A DNA stretch of 29,673 nt, from positions 1-29,673 of the forward strand of contig WQUN01000056.1 in NCBI GenBank assembly GCA_009782085.1. The letters are read 5' to 3'. A model generated the notes under the pieces. That model did no database searches. It was not told the DNA's origin and saw nothing but the letters and a program-made list of their open reading frames with translations. A program made the position numbers and the translations under genes. The DNA comes from Bacillota bacterium (GTDB lineage: Bacteria; Bacillota; Clostridia; Lachnospirales; WQUN01). This document shows, one piece after another, positions 1 to 7,467 of this stretch (position 1 is its first letter; each line of letters begins with the position of its first letter).

Positions 1-5
1 GATTT

Positions 6-42
6 TTTGCTGCGCCCCTCTCAACGGGGTGCAGCAAATTTT
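6..42. terminator. Hairpin followed by a T-run, possible bidirectional terminator
   Basis: Two 13-base arms, TTTGCTGCGCCCC and GGGGTGCAGCAAA, pair almost perfectly (one G-T pair) around a 7-base loop. TTTT follows on the plus strand and a run of A on the minus strand, as in a rho-independent terminator. The gene it would serve lies outside the window. The left arm plus loop is repeated at 660-680. Confidence 0.55.
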
Positions 43-89
43 CGTGGGATATGCCATAATACTATATCATCCCAAAAATAACTACACAT

Positions 90-146
90 TGTCATTCTGA
101 GGCGAAGCCGAAGAATCTTAGATCCTTCGCTTCGCTCAGGATGACA
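90..146. repeat. Dispersed palindromic repeat, copy 1 of 3
   Basis: The block begins TGTCATTCTGAGG and ends TTCGCTCAGGATGACA, so the two ends form a long imperfect stem. Related copies occur at 23995-24080 and 26225-26280. This is a familiar intergenic repeat type in many bacterial genomes; its open frames read as apparent short proteins and should not be called genes. Confidence 0.75.
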
Positions 147-182
147 AATTGCCCAACTATTTTTGATATGCTGTAATACAGT

Positions 183-279
183 AGGGGACGCCGCCCTCGG
201 CGTCCCGCTGTTCACGCCCTCGGCGTCCCGCTGTTGTCGGCAGATTCAGGTAACGGGACGCCCAAGGGGGCGTCCCCCA
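183..279. repeat. GC-rich GTAGGGGACG-type palindromic repeat with 23-bp tandem unit
   Basis: The 21-base unit CGCCCTCGGCGTCCCGCTGTT occurs at 192-212 and again at 215-235, a 23-bp period. The block ends in GGGACGCCCAAGGGGGCGTCCCC, a strong hairpin. The beginning (TAGGGGACG) matches the repeat that abuts dnaJ at 6240-6288. No gene is supported between 1 and 790; this stretch holds only repeats and the nagA promoter. Confidence 0.65.
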
Positions 280-444
280 ACGGCGGCAAACTAAGCTGTA
301 ATAATTTACCACTGCTGTTACTATACCGCTTAACTGCATAAATCTACAGCGGAAATGTCGAAACAACCCAGCGTCTGCAAGGTTTTTTCTAGGCTCCAGG
401 CTCCAGTTTCCGCAGTTATCCAGTATAACACCGAATGCTGCATC

Positions 445-512
445 GTAGGGGCGGCGGCAGGCCGCCCACGTTGGCCTGCCGCGAATTTCGGGCGGCATGA
501 CGCCGCCCCTAC
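445..512. repeat. GTAGGGGCGGCG palindromic repeat
   Basis: The ends GTAGGGGCGGCG and CGCCGCCCCTAC are perfect 12-base inverted repeats. Further internal pairing (GGCAGGCCGCC against GGCCTGCCGCG) would fold it into a branched hairpin. It looks like a non-autonomous intergenic repeat rather than a coding region. Confidence 0.7.
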
Positions 513-659
513 AACGGTGTTTCCATGTGTTTTCTGATAGCAAATAATACAAAAATATAAAACAAATTCAACATGGTAAATGTTTACAGCTTAGCTTGCA
601 GCCGTTGGGGGCGTCCCCTATGATTTTCATATGATTTCCCCGCGAAATTTTGCCGTAAA

Positions 660-680
660 TTTGCTGCGCCCCTCTCAACG
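660..680. repeat. 21-bp direct copy of the left arm of the 6-42 hairpin
   Basis: The 21 bases at 660-680 are identical to 6-26 (the left terminator arm plus loop). Here the right arm is missing and the sequence runs directly into the nagA promoter. It could be the scar of a repeat deletion or insertion. Confidence 0.5.
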
Positions 681-687
681 TCCCGGG

Positions 688-716
688 TTGACACACTTGC
701 GCGGAATATGTAGAAT
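688..716 (+). promoter_or_regulatory. Sigma-A-type promoter for nagA
   Basis: TTGACA (688-693) and TAGAAT (711-716) are separated by 17 bases. Transcription would start near 723, giving a leader of about 68 bases before the nagA start at 791. No recognisable NagR/GntR operator was identified. Confidence 0.7.
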
Positions 717-790
717 ATGGCTGAAAGCTTTGCGATATGGCGCGGACAACGCCTTATACCTGTCTATTACCCGCGATAAGAGGTGTTTTT

Positions 791-2056
791 ATGACATACC
801 TTAGAACAGGCGTGTGCCATACCGGCGAGGGGAGCCTGTCAAACGTTCTGATCGGCGTCGAAAACGGGCGGATCGCCTCGGTCCGGCCCGCCGGGGATCC
901 CTTTCCGGCGGATTTCGGTTCGATACGGGATATGCCGGCGTCCCCGGCGGATTTCGGTTCCGCGCGGGATATGCCGGCGTCCCCGGCGGATTTCGCCGGG
1001 GCCTCCCCGCGCCCGGCCGGCGGCGTGATCGACCTCTCCGGCCTGACCGTCCTGCCGGGCTTCATCGACATACATTTTCACGGCGGGAACGGCTATGACG
1101 TGATGCAGGGCACATACGAGGCGATAAACGGGCTGTCCCTCCACAAGCTCGCCGAGGGCGTCACGTCCTTCTGCCCGGCGACCATGACGGACACGCCCGA
1201 GAACATCCGGCGAGCCCTGTCCGGCGTCCGCGGGGCGCTGGAGCGCGGGACGGACGGGGCGCGGATCATCGGCGCGTTCATCGAGGGGCCGTATATCAGC
1301 CGTGAATTCAGGGGCGCGCACACGGAGCGGCTGCTCCGCCCGGATTTCACGGCGCGCGAGGTCGAGGAGCTGATAGACTTCGGGGCCGGGGCCGTAGCCT
1401 CGGTGGCCCTCGCGCCGGAACTTCCGAACGCGCTTGAGACGATAGCGGCGCTCCGGCGGCGCGGGGTAAACGTCAGGCTCGGGCACACCGCCGCGACGTT
1501 CGCCGAGGCCAAAGCCGGGATCGCGGCCGGCGGGAACGTCGCCATCCACACCTACAACGCCATGAGCCCCCTTAACCACAGGGAGCCGGGCATGGTCGGC
1601 GCGGTCATGACGGAGCCGGGCATTTACGCGGAACTCATCTGCGACTTTATCCACGTGCATCCGGCGGCGGCCGCGATTCTGCTGAAAATGAAGGGGCCGG
1701 ACAAGGTCATCCTGGTGACGGACTGCATATCCGCCGGCGGCCTCGGGGACGGCGAGTACAACCTCGGCGGCGAGCCGGTGACGGTCGCGGGCGGCGTGGT
1801 CCGGAACTCCGAGGGGAGGCTGGCCGGCAGCACGCTGTCTGTCATAACAGCCGTCAGAAACGTCTGCGAAACGCTGAACGCGCCGCTGGCGGACGCCGCG
1901 CGCATGGCCTCGGCCAACCCCGCGAAGGCGCTCGGGATCTACGACAGGACGGGCAGCATATCGGAGGGCAAGACCGCCGACATAATCGCGATAGACGGGG
2001 AGTACAACGTCAGGTTCGTCATGGTCGGGGGGGAGGTAAAGATAATGAGGGGTTAG
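791..2056 (+). CDS. nagA: N-acetylglucosamine-6-phosphate deacetylase
   Basis: NagA removes the acetyl group from GlcNAc-6-phosphate in the cytoplasm, feeding amino-sugar catabolism and cell-wall recycling. The amidohydrolase fold shows the expected motifs: HFHGG near residue 95, the EGP metal ligand segment, LGHTAAT, HTYNAM and the catalytic aspartate in VTDCISAGG. The start at 791 is preferred over an in-frame ATG at 737 because AGAGGTG sits 5-6 bases upstream of 791 and the 737 start has no ribosome binding site. Length is 421 residues, about 40 more than usual, explained by an in-frame 13-residue tandem repeat at residues 39-68. No nagB is adjacent, so deamination of the product must be encoded elsewhere. 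Confidence 0.93.
   Translation: MTYLRTGVCHTGEGSLSNVLIGVENGRIASVRPAGDPFPADFGSIRDMPASPADFGSARDMPASPADFAGASPRPAGGVIDLSGLTVLPGFIDIHFHGGNGYDVMQGTYEAINGLSLHKLAEGVTSFCPATMTDTPENIRRALSGVRGALERGTDGARIIGAFIEGPYISREFRGAHTERLLRPDFTAREVEELIDFGAGAVASVALAPELPNALETIAALRRRGVNVRLGHTAATFAEAKAGIAAGGNVAIHTYNAMSPLNHREPGMVGAVMTEPGIYAELICDFIHVHPAAAAILLKMKGPDKVILVTDCISAGGLGDGEYNLGGEPVTVAGGVVRNSEGRLAGSTLSVITAVRNVCETLNAPLADAARMASANPAKALGIYDRTGSISEGKTADIIAIDGEYNVRFVMVGGEVKIMRG
905..994 (+). repeat. 39-bp in-frame tandem repeat inside nagA
   Basis: The unit PADFGSxRDMPAS (13 residues, 39 bp) occurs at 905-943 and 944-982, followed by a partial third copy PADF at 983-994. The two full copies differ at only a few bases. 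It lies in the variable segment before the first metal-binding histidines, so it probably forms a surface loop. Confidence 0.85.
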
Positions 2057-2096
2057 CAAGGGATAAAAGAGAAAGATTCGGAATGCATAATAAATC

Positions 2097-2125
2097 TTGA
2101 TTTATGAGCCAAATCTGCATATACT
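2097..2125 (+). promoter_or_regulatory. Promoter of the AbrB/PIN toxin-antitoxin operon
   Basis: TTGATT (2097-2102) and TATACT (2120-2125) are spaced by 17 bases. The expected start lies near 2132, about 40 bases before the antitoxin ATG at 2173, which has AAGGGGA upstream. Confidence 0.65.
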
Positions 2126-2152
2126 GATAAGTAAGGAAAGCAAGATTATCAG
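2124..2152. promoter_or_regulatory. Inverted repeat, candidate antitoxin operator
   Basis: CTGATAA (2124-2130) and TTATCAG (2146-2152) are perfect inverted repeats separated by 15 bases, overlapping the end of the -10 box and the likely transcription start. AbrB/MazE-type antitoxins usually repress their own operon by binding such dyads, so this is a reasonable operator. A transcript hairpin is the alternative. Confidence 0.4.
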
Positions 2153-2172
2153 TTTTGTAAGGGGATACCAAG

Positions 2173-2448
2173 ATGGAAGTGGCGAAAATCACAAGCAGAG
2201 GACAAATCACTATCCCTATTGACATACGAAAAAAGCTCGGGGTCAAAGAAGGGGATAAGATTATTTTTATGGAGGAGAGTAATAGGATTTTTGTCGTGAA
2301 CGCGGCAAAAATCGCTTTTGCCAATATGCGGGCCGCGTTTGCGGGTGAAGCGGACCGGCTTGGGCTAAAGGACGAGAGCGACGTCGTAGCGCTGGTGGAC
2401 GAGGTTCGGGAGGAGATGTGGAAAGAACGTTATGCGGATCATGATTGA
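2173..2448 (+). CDS. AbrB/MazE/SpoVT-type antitoxin
   Basis: A 91-residue protein whose first 45 residues form a swapped-hairpin AbrB DNA-binding domain: VAKITSRGQITIPIDIRKKL followed by GVKEGDKIIFMEE. The remaining half is probably the toxin-neutralising tail. The gene overlaps the following PIN gene by 17 bases, the normal arrangement of a type II toxin-antitoxin operon, and has its own promoter and candidate operator. It is AT-richer than nagA. By family logic the protein binds the PIN protein and represses the shared promoter; this is inferred, not shown. Confidence 0.85.
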   Translation: MEVAKITSRGQITIPIDIRKKLGVKEGDKIIFMEESNRIFVVNAAKIAFANMRAAFAGEADRLGLKDESDVVALVDEVREEMWKERYADHD

Positions 2449-2833
2449 TACCAATGTTCTGATTCCTGCGTTTACCCTGTCTTCTCGATATCTCTTGCGA
2501 ATGGGCGAAAACATAACAGAACAGCACACCATTGTTTTATCGATTTATGTCGTAGATGAACTGAAACGGGTGACAAAGCGGAAATTCCCTGAAAAGTATG
2601 ACCTTTTGGAATCTTTTCTTCGGGAATTGCCATATGAACTTGTATACTCGCCTGAGAGAATCGACAAATCGAAATTCCCCGATATTTGTGACGCTAAGGA
2701 TCTGCCTGTTTTAGTTTCGGCAATCATAGAGGATGTGGATGTGTTGATTTCGGGTGATGTAGATTTTGCGCCGATTAAAATAGAATATCCGGAAATTTTG
2801 ACGCCAAAAAATTTTGTGGCAAAATATTGCTGA
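2432..2833 (+). CDS. PIN-domain toxin (putative RNase)
   Basis: A 133-residue PIN-domain protein. It has the N-terminal MIDTNVLIPAF motif with the first acidic residue, an acidic position in VVDELKRV, and the C-terminal cluster DAKDLPVLVSAI followed by DVDVLISGDVDF. PIN domains coordinate Mg/Mn with these acids and cleave RNA. The match is to the COG1569-like 'putative toxin, PIN family' rather than classic VapC. The start at 2432 has GGAAAG upstream; ATG 2441 (MIDTN) is an alternative. Its stop lies 2 bases from the stop of the convergent phosphoesterase gene. Confidence 0.85.
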   Translation: MRIMIDTNVLIPAFTLSSRYLLRMGENITEQHTIVLSIYVVDELKRVTKRKFPEKYDLLESFLRELPYELVYSPERIDKSKFPDICDAKDLPVLVSAIIEDVDVLISGDVDFAPIKIEYPEILTPKNFVAKYC

Positions 2834-2835
2834 AC

Positions 2836-3675
2836 CTACTTCCCATCCCTCAGCGTCATCAGCGTCACCTCCGGCCGCGCGAAAACCCTCGGCACACCCT
2901 CAAACGTCCCCGCCCCTCTGCTGACATAAACCGGCGCCCCGTCCCTCGAGCGCGCCCACCCCGCCATGAACCTTTGACCGTAGCTTGTTATGCCCTTCCC
3001 CGGCCAGAGCGCCGGCGCCCAAAGGCCGAAAAGCGTGATCTGCCCGCCGTGGGTGTGCCCGCTCAGCACCAGGCCGGCGGGGGACGCGTCCTGTTTCATC
3101 GCGACGTCGGGGTTGTGCGCTATGAGCAGCACAAAATCGCCCGGACGCGCCCCCTCCGCCGCCTTTTTCACGTCGGGATCCCGGTTCCAGAGATCCTCCA
3201 CGCCCGCCAGATAAAAACCCTCGCGCACGCGGACGCCGCTGTTTGACAGCGGACGGACGGAATATTTCTCCATTGCCGCGAAAAGCTCCGCGTAATTGTC
3301 GTGGTTTCCCTCGACGCCGTAGATGCCGTCCACCGTCGCGACCTTTGACAGGATTTCCATCGACCTTTCCGGCCCGCCGCCGGCGGAAGGGAAATCCCCT
3401 CCCAGAACCAGCAGATCCGGCTTCCATTCGTTCAGCCGCTCCGCGGCTTTTTCAAGCTCGTTCGCCGGCAAAGCGTGCGTGTCGGTAATAAAGGCTATTT
3501 TATAGCCCTCCATCCACGCCGGCACTTCCGCCGAGTAAAACGAGACTTGCTTGTACTCTATCATCCTGTCGAATGTAAGCGCGGAAAAAAGAAAAATCAG
3601 TATCGCCGCCGACCCAAGCATGACGCATACCCGGAAAGCTCTTTTGAGCGGAATAACCCTCTTATTCGCTTGCAT
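2836..3675 (-). CDS. Membrane-anchored metallophosphoesterase (YkuE-like)
   Basis: A calcineurin-like phosphoesterase with the full motif set: DTHA (first metal site), GGDF, GNHD, IAHNPD and SGHTHGGQ. Residues about 12-32 form a hydrophobic segment after a basic N-terminus, so the enzyme should be anchored with its domain outside, as for the YkuE family that acts on membrane or lipid phosphoesters. The substrate cannot be read from sequence. At 279 residues it has family length. The start overlaps the end of the upstream CofE-like gene by 14 bases, implying translational coupling. Confidence 0.88.
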   Translation of the reverse strand: MQANKRVIPLKRAFRVCVMLGSAAILIFLFSALTFDRMIEYKQVSFYSAEVPAWMEGYKIAFITDTHALPANELEKAAERLNEWKPDLLVLGGDFPSAGGGPERSMEILSKVATVDGIYGVEGNHDNYAELFAAMEKYSVRPLSNSGVRVREGFYLAGVEDLWNRDPDVKKAAEGARPGDFVLLIAHNPDVAMKQDASPAGLVLSGHTHGGQITLFGLWAPALWPGKGITSYGQRFMAGWARSRDGAPVYVSRGAGTFEGVPRVFARPEVTLMTLRDGK

Positions 3676-4837
3676 AGTTAGTGAAATAGTTCTGTATGAG
3701 CACCACAGGCGTGCCCCTGTCGCCGCTTCCGCTGACTAGGTCGCTCAGGCTTCCCAGGAGGTCGGGCAGCTTCCGGGGCGTCGTGCCCTCCGAGACCATC
3801 TGGCCAACCAGGTTCTTGTCCTTCGTCCGGATGCGCTCCCGCATGGCCCGCGACAGCTCCGCGCCGGAAAGCCCGGCCAATTCGCCGTCCGCCAGGAACT
3901 TGAGCTTCAGTTCGTTCGGCGTGCCGTCCAGGCCCGGCGTATACGCGGGGGAAATGACCGGGTCGATCAGCTCCCAGATGCCGCCGAGCGGGTCCTTGAA
4001 GCCGCCGTCACCGTAGACCAGCACCTCGAAATGCCTGCCGGTACGGGCTTTCAGTGCCTCCTGCAATTTCCGGACGAACAAGTCGCAATCCCGCGGGAAC
4101 AGCTTTACCGAGCCCTCCGCAGCCTTGTTGGAGCCGAGCAGGCCGTAATCCGGGTTATAGCCGCTCCCGTCCACGGAGGCGGTCAGTATCTCGTCCAGTC
4201 CGAGCACGTTCGCGCCGGCCTCGCGGAGCAGGGCCTTGGTGCGCCGCCTGGAATGCACGTCGCAGCAGAGGACGTTGCTCGTGTATTTCAGGATGTGGCG
4301 CGGGTCGTTGGAGAAAACGATCTCGATGTTGTCGCTGACGCTTTTGTAGAACTCGATATAGTCGACGCCGGTGAACGGGTGGATAGTGTCGTAGCCGAAG
4401 ACGGCCCGGAAGCCCGCCTCGTCGAAGCTGTCGGCGTAGGGGTTGACCTTCAGGCGGTCGAGGGTGCTCTGGCTGACCAGCGCGTTGCCGACTTCGTCCG
4501 CCGGGTATGAAAGCTGGATATATACCTTTTTCGCCGATTTCGCGATGCCGGGCAGCACCGCGAAGCGGTTCCTGCTCATGATCGGGAACACCGCGCCCAA
4601 AGACTCGCCGCCGAACTTTCCGCGCAGATCGGCGGCGATCTGGGCGAAGGAGGCGTAGTTGTTCTGGGTCCTGGCGACGACCGCCTCCGTCACCGCCACG
4701 ATGTCGCCGTCCCCGAGGGAGAAGCCCTCCTGCTCCGAGGCCTGGCACAGGCTGTCGCATATCATCGTCACCAGGTCGTCGCCGCTTTTGAAGATAGGGG
4801 TCACGATGCCGCGCGCGCACACGCCGGTATAACGCAT
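3662..4837 (-). CDS. Coenzyme F420-0:L-glutamate ligase-like protein (CofE family)
   Basis: A 391-residue protein resembling the long Firmicutes members of the F420-0:gamma-glutamyl ligase family (PF01996). The start (TGVCARGIVTPIF), LGDGDIVAVTEAVVAR, and the later VYGDGGFKDPLGGIWELIDP and TPNELKLKFLADGE segments fit. True CofE adds glutamate to F420 in archaea and actinobacteria. Clostridia are not known for F420 synthesis and no other cof gene is present, so the real substrate is probably different. It is the first gene of a two-gene operon with the phosphoesterase and is divergent from a LysR regulator. The ribosome binding site is weak (GGATGTGA). Confidence 0.75.
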   Translation of the reverse strand: MRYTGVCARGIVTPIFKSGDDLVTMICDSLCQASEQEGFSLGDGDIVAVTEAVVARTQNNYASFAQIAADLRGKFGGESLGAVFPIMSRNRFAVLPGIAKSAKKVYIQLSYPADEVGNALVSQSTLDRLKVNPYADSFDEAGFRAVFGYDTIHPFTGVDYIEFYKSVSDNIEIVFSNDPRHILKYTSNVLCCDVHSRRRTKALLREAGANVLGLDEILTASVDGSGYNPDYGLLGSNKAAEGSVKLFPRDCDLFVRKLQEALKARTGRHFEVLVYGDGGFKDPLGGIWELIDPVISPAYTPGLDGTPNELKLKFLADGELAGLSGAELSRAMRERIRTKDKNLVGQMVSEGTTPRKLPDLLGSLSDLVSGSGDRGTPVVLIQNYFTNYASE

Positions 4838-4857
4838 AAAGTGTCACATCCATTCTA

Positions 4858-4886
4858 TTGACCTTGTTTACTATAAAAAGTATAAT
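4858..4886 (+). promoter_or_regulatory. Promoter of the LysR-type regulator gene
   Basis: TTGACC (4858-4863) and a consensus TATAAT (4881-4886) are 17 bases apart. The -10 box overlaps the -10 box of the divergent promoter. A small dyad TACT-N6-AGTA lies at the overlap and could be part of the regulator's binding site. Confidence 0.7.
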
Positions 4887-4907
4887 ACCTCCGAACGCAT
4901 AAGTAAA
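4879..4907 (-). promoter_or_regulatory. Divergent promoter of the CofE-like/phosphoesterase operon
   Basis: Reading the minus strand, TTTACT (4907-4902) and TATACT (4884-4879) are 17 bases apart. Because it shares bases with the LysR gene promoter, RNA polymerase can hardly occupy both at once, a common layout for autoregulated LysR systems. Confidence 0.5.
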
Positions 4908-4946
4908 ATTAATCTTTTTAATGCTATTGATAAGGAGCGCTTATAC

Positions 4947-5834
4947 ATGGACATAAGCCTGGAATCATACCGGATATTCCGCGAGGTCGCCAGAACGGGC
5001 GGCGTTTCCAAGGCCGCCGGAGCGCTGTTCGTTTCCCAGTCGGCCGTTTCCCAGGCAATAAAGCAGCTGGAAAACAGGCTGGGGACAAAGCTGTTCGACA
5101 GGGCCGCCAGGGGCGTCAGGCTGACGACGGAGGGGGAAGTCCTGTTTTCATATGTAAACGGCGCGGTAACGCTGATCGAAAACGCCCGGGAGAAGCTGTC
5201 GCGGATGCGGGAACTCCGGGCGGGCGAAATCAAGATCGGCGCTTCCGATACCATCTGCGGCCTCTTTTTGCTCCCCTTGCTGAAAAAATTCAACGCCGAA
5301 TACCCCGACATCCGCATATCCGTGACCAACCGCACCACGCGGGAATCCGTGGCCTTGCTGAAAGACGGCGCGGTCGACCTGGCGTTCATCAACCTCCCGG
5401 CGGACGAGGACGCGGCGCTGGAAATAACCCCCGTCATGCCCATCCACGACTGCTTCGCGGCGGGGGAGAAATACGCCTTTCTGGCCGGTTCCGTGATGCG
5501 CCTGCGCGATTTGCGGAACTATCCCGTCCTGATGCTCGAAAAGGCCAGCAACACCAGGAGGCGGATGGACATGTTTCTGTCGGGCCACGACGCGGAGCTC
5601 CGGCCAGCCATAGAGCTCGGCGCGCTGTCGCTTCTGGCCGAGTTCGCGCAGATCGGCCTGGGGATCGCCGCCACTATAAGAGAGGACATCCGGGAAAAGC
5701 TGGAGAAAAACGAGCTTTTCGAGCTGCGCTTCGCGGAAGCGCTGCCGACACGGCATATCGGGCTCGCGCGGACGAAGGACGTCACTATGTCGTTCGCGGC
5801 GAAGGCGTTTGCCGGGATGGTGCTAACAATTTAG
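4947..5834 (+). CDS. LysR-family transcriptional regulator
   Basis: A 295-residue LysR-type protein. Residues 1-60 form the winged helix-turn-helix (FREVARTGGVSKAAGALFVS, then QSAVSQAIKQLENRLGTKLF), followed by the linker helix and a periplasmic-binding-protein-like effector domain from about residue 90 (GEIKIGASDTICGLFLLPLL). AAGGAG lies 9 bases before the start. It is divergent from the CofE-like operon with overlapping promoters, so by the usual LysR rule it probably represses itself and controls that operon in response to an unknown small molecule. Confidence 0.92.
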   Translation: MDISLESYRIFREVARTGGVSKAAGALFVSQSAVSQAIKQLENRLGTKLFDRAARGVRLTTEGEVLFSYVNGAVTLIENAREKLSRMRELRAGEIKIGASDTICGLFLLPLLKKFNAEYPDIRISVTNRTTRESVALLKDGAVDLAFINLPADEDAALEITPVMPIHDCFAAGEKYAFLAGSVMRLRDLRNYPVLMLEKASNTRRRMDMFLSGHDAELRPAIELGALSLLAEFAQIGLGIAATIREDIREKLEKNELFELRFAEALPTRHIGLARTKDVTMSFAAKAFAGMVLTI

Positions 5835-5856
5835 CCCCAAAATGACGCAGACTTTT

Positions 5857-6009
5857 TTACCTTGACAAAAAACAGACGCCGAGGTTTTCCTTCATTCGAC
5901 GGCAATTATATAAGTTCATTCGCTTTCTTTTGCTTCTTCGTCCAGTTTTTTTCGATTTGGCTATTTGCCGGGCCAATAAGGTCAATATAACTTTGGTTTC
6001 GTATGCCAT
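5857..6009 (-). pseudogene. Small M(A/G)YETK-family protein, probably frameshifted
   Basis: The start MAYETKVILTLLARQIAKSK has a strong ribosome binding site (GGGAGGTGAA) and matches the start of the intact gene at 11737-11889 (MGYETKVILKAIVHLMKRSK). After that the two diverge abruptly at a run of seven A (minus strand, about 5947-5953). Shifting one base there restores the expected KLDE continuation seen as DLDE in the other copy, but a stop follows soon after. As read, the 50-residue product has a basic, unrelated tail. Function of the family is unknown to me. Confidence 0.5.
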
Positions 6010-6031
6010 AAGTTCACCTCCCACTACCAGC

Positions 6032-6199
6032 TTACAATAGGATGTTTGCATTAGGGATACCCCCTTCTTTAAGCGTTGTTACCAAATAAATCGGGTTCGG
6101 AACTGTAATGCCAAACTCCAGCCATGAAAATATCTCGTATTTTCCCGGCCAGTCCTCAATCAGACATTCTGGTTTTTCATGCGTGAAATAATGTTTCAT
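6032..6199 (-). pseudogene. Truncated flavin reductase-like gene fragment
   Basis: A 55-codon frame with an excellent ribosome binding site (GGAGGT, 6 bases upstream) beginning MKHYFTHEKPECLIEDW and continuing through FSWLEFGITVPNPIYLVTTL and NGIPNA-like GGIPNANILL. This looks like the N-terminal 50 residues of a flavin reductase-like (FMN-binding split barrel) protein, which normally has about 180 residues; the rest is absent. It stops 23 bases before the small MAYETK gene. Either a decayed remnant or a small retained protein; the family assignment rests on recall of the N-terminal pattern. Confidence 0.5.
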
Positions 6200-6239
6200 T
6201 GCAACCTCCGCAAGTATATTTCCCTCCCTCTGTCATTTA

Positions 6240-6288
6240 GTAGAGGACAGCGTACCCCGCGACGGGACGTCCGGAGGCCGTCCCCTAC
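6240..6288. repeat. GTAGGGGACG palindromic repeat overlapping the dnaJ stop codon
   Basis: On the minus strand the block begins GTAGGGGACGG and ends CTGTCCTCTAC, an imperfect inverted repeat of the type seen at 183-279. The TAG in its first four bases is the stop codon of dnaJ. It may also act as a terminator-like hairpin after dnaJ. Confidence 0.6.
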
Positions 6289-7445
6289 TTAAACGAATTC
6301 TTTATCTTGTCAAAAAAACTGTGCTTCTGATTCTTATACTCCTCGCCCATCTCGTCGGCGAAGTCCCGGAGCCTCTGTTTCTGCCTCTCGTTCATCTGGG
6401 TCGGCACGGTGACGACCAGCTTGATGATAAGGTCGCCGACGGACTTGCTGTTCTTCACGTTCGGCACGCCCTTGCCGCGGATCGTCGCGACAGTCCCCGG
6501 CTGCGTCCCGGCTTTGACGGCGTACTTTTCCTCGCCGTCGAGGGTCGGGATCTTCAGCTCGTCGCCGAGAGCCGCCTGGACGAAGGTGATCGGCACGTCC
6601 AGGAAGAGGTTCATGCCCTGCCTGGTGAAGTGCTTATGCGGCTGGACATAGACGGTTATCAGCAGATCGCCCGGCGGGCCGCCCTTCTCACCCGGCTCGC
6701 CCTTTCCGGAGAGGCGCACGCTCTGGCCGTTGTCGATGCCCTTGGGCACGATGACCGACAGGGTCTTGACGGCGCGTATCTTGCCCGCGCCGCGGCATTC
6801 GGGGCAGGGCTCGCGGATTATCTTGCCCTCGCCGCGGCAAATAGAGCAAGTCCGGACGCTCGTCATCGTCCCGAACATGGTCTGCTGCTGGACGCGCTCC
6901 TGGCCCGTGCCGCCGCAGTGCTTGCAGCTTTCGGCCGAGGTTCCTGGCTTCGCGCCGCTGCCCTTGCAGGCCGGACAGGGCTCGTTCGAGGTGATCTGAA
7001 TGTCCTTCGTCGTCCCGAAGACGGCTTCCTCGAACTTGATCTGTATGTTTGTCTGCAAATCCGCGCCGCGGCGGGGGCCGCTCCTGGCGCGCCTGTTCCC
7101 GCCGCCGAATATATCGCCGAAGCCGCCTTCGCCGCCGAAAAAGCTCTCAAAAATATCGCTCATGTTGAAATCGACGCCGCCGTAGAAACCGCCCGCGCCG
7201 CCCGCGCCCATGGCCGGGTCAAAGGCCGCGTGGCCGTGCTGGTCGTAGGCGGCGCGCTTCTGCGGGTCGCTCAGGACGGCGTAGGCCTCGTTGACCTCCT
7301 TGAACTTGCCCTCGGCAGTCTTGTCCCCCGGGTTCGCGTCGGGATGGTACTTCTTCGCCATCTGACGGTAGGCCCTTTTCAGGTCGTCGTCCGTCGCGGC
7401 CTTCTCGACGCCGAGGACTTCGTAGTAATCTCTTTTATCGGCCAT
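6285..7445 (-). CDS. dnaJ: Chaperone protein DnaJ
   Basis: DnaJ is the Hsp40 co-chaperone that delivers unfolded clients to DnaK and stimulates its ATPase. All canonical parts are present in 386 residues: J domain with the HPD motif (KKYHPDANPG, near residue 33), a Gly/Phe-rich linker (about 75-115), four zinc-binding repeats (CPACKGSG, CKHCGGTG, CSICRGEG, CPECRGAG) and the C-terminal client-binding domains. AAGGTGA precedes the start. It lies downstream of dnaK on the same strand but is separated from it by a plus-strand toxin-antitoxin pair and a J-domain relic, so it probably needs its own promoter; I found no convincing one. Confidence 0.97.
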   Translation of the reverse strand: MADKRDYYEVLGVEKAATDDDLKRAYRQMAKKYHPDANPGDKTAEGKFKEVNEAYAVLSDPQKRAAYDQHGHAAFDPAMGAGGAGGFYGGVDFNMSDIFESFFGGEGGFGDIFGGGNRRARSGPRRGADLQTNIQIKFEEAVFGTTKDIQITSNEPCPACKGSGAKPGTSAESCKHCGGTGQERVQQQTMFGTMTSVRTCSICRGEGKIIREPCPECRGAGKIRAVKTLSVIVPKGIDNGQSVRLSGKGEPGEKGGPPGDLLITVYVQPHKHFTRQGMNLFLDVPITFVQAALGDELKIPTLDGEEKYAVKAGTQPGTVATIRGKGVPNVKNSKSVGDLIIKLVVTVPTQMNERQKQRLRDFADEMGEEYKNQKHSFFDKIKNSFK

Positions 7446-7467
7446 GGATTCACCTTATTATCATAGA

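Noticed and set aside
183..279. CRISPR array
   Set aside because: Only two 21-bp units 2 bases apart; there are no spacers of regular length and no cas genes.
21..552. Short open frames in the first 550 bases
   Set aside because: They are translations of palindromic repeats (for example a CHPERSEGS-type reading) and carry no ribosome binding sites.
839..2059. A 406-codon open frame opposite nagA
   Set aside because: Antisense shadow of nagA; no ribosome binding site and no recognisable domain.
6321..7466. A 381-codon open frame opposite dnaJ
   Set aside because: Antisense shadow; dnaJ has all four zinc motifs and the HPD motif on the minus strand.
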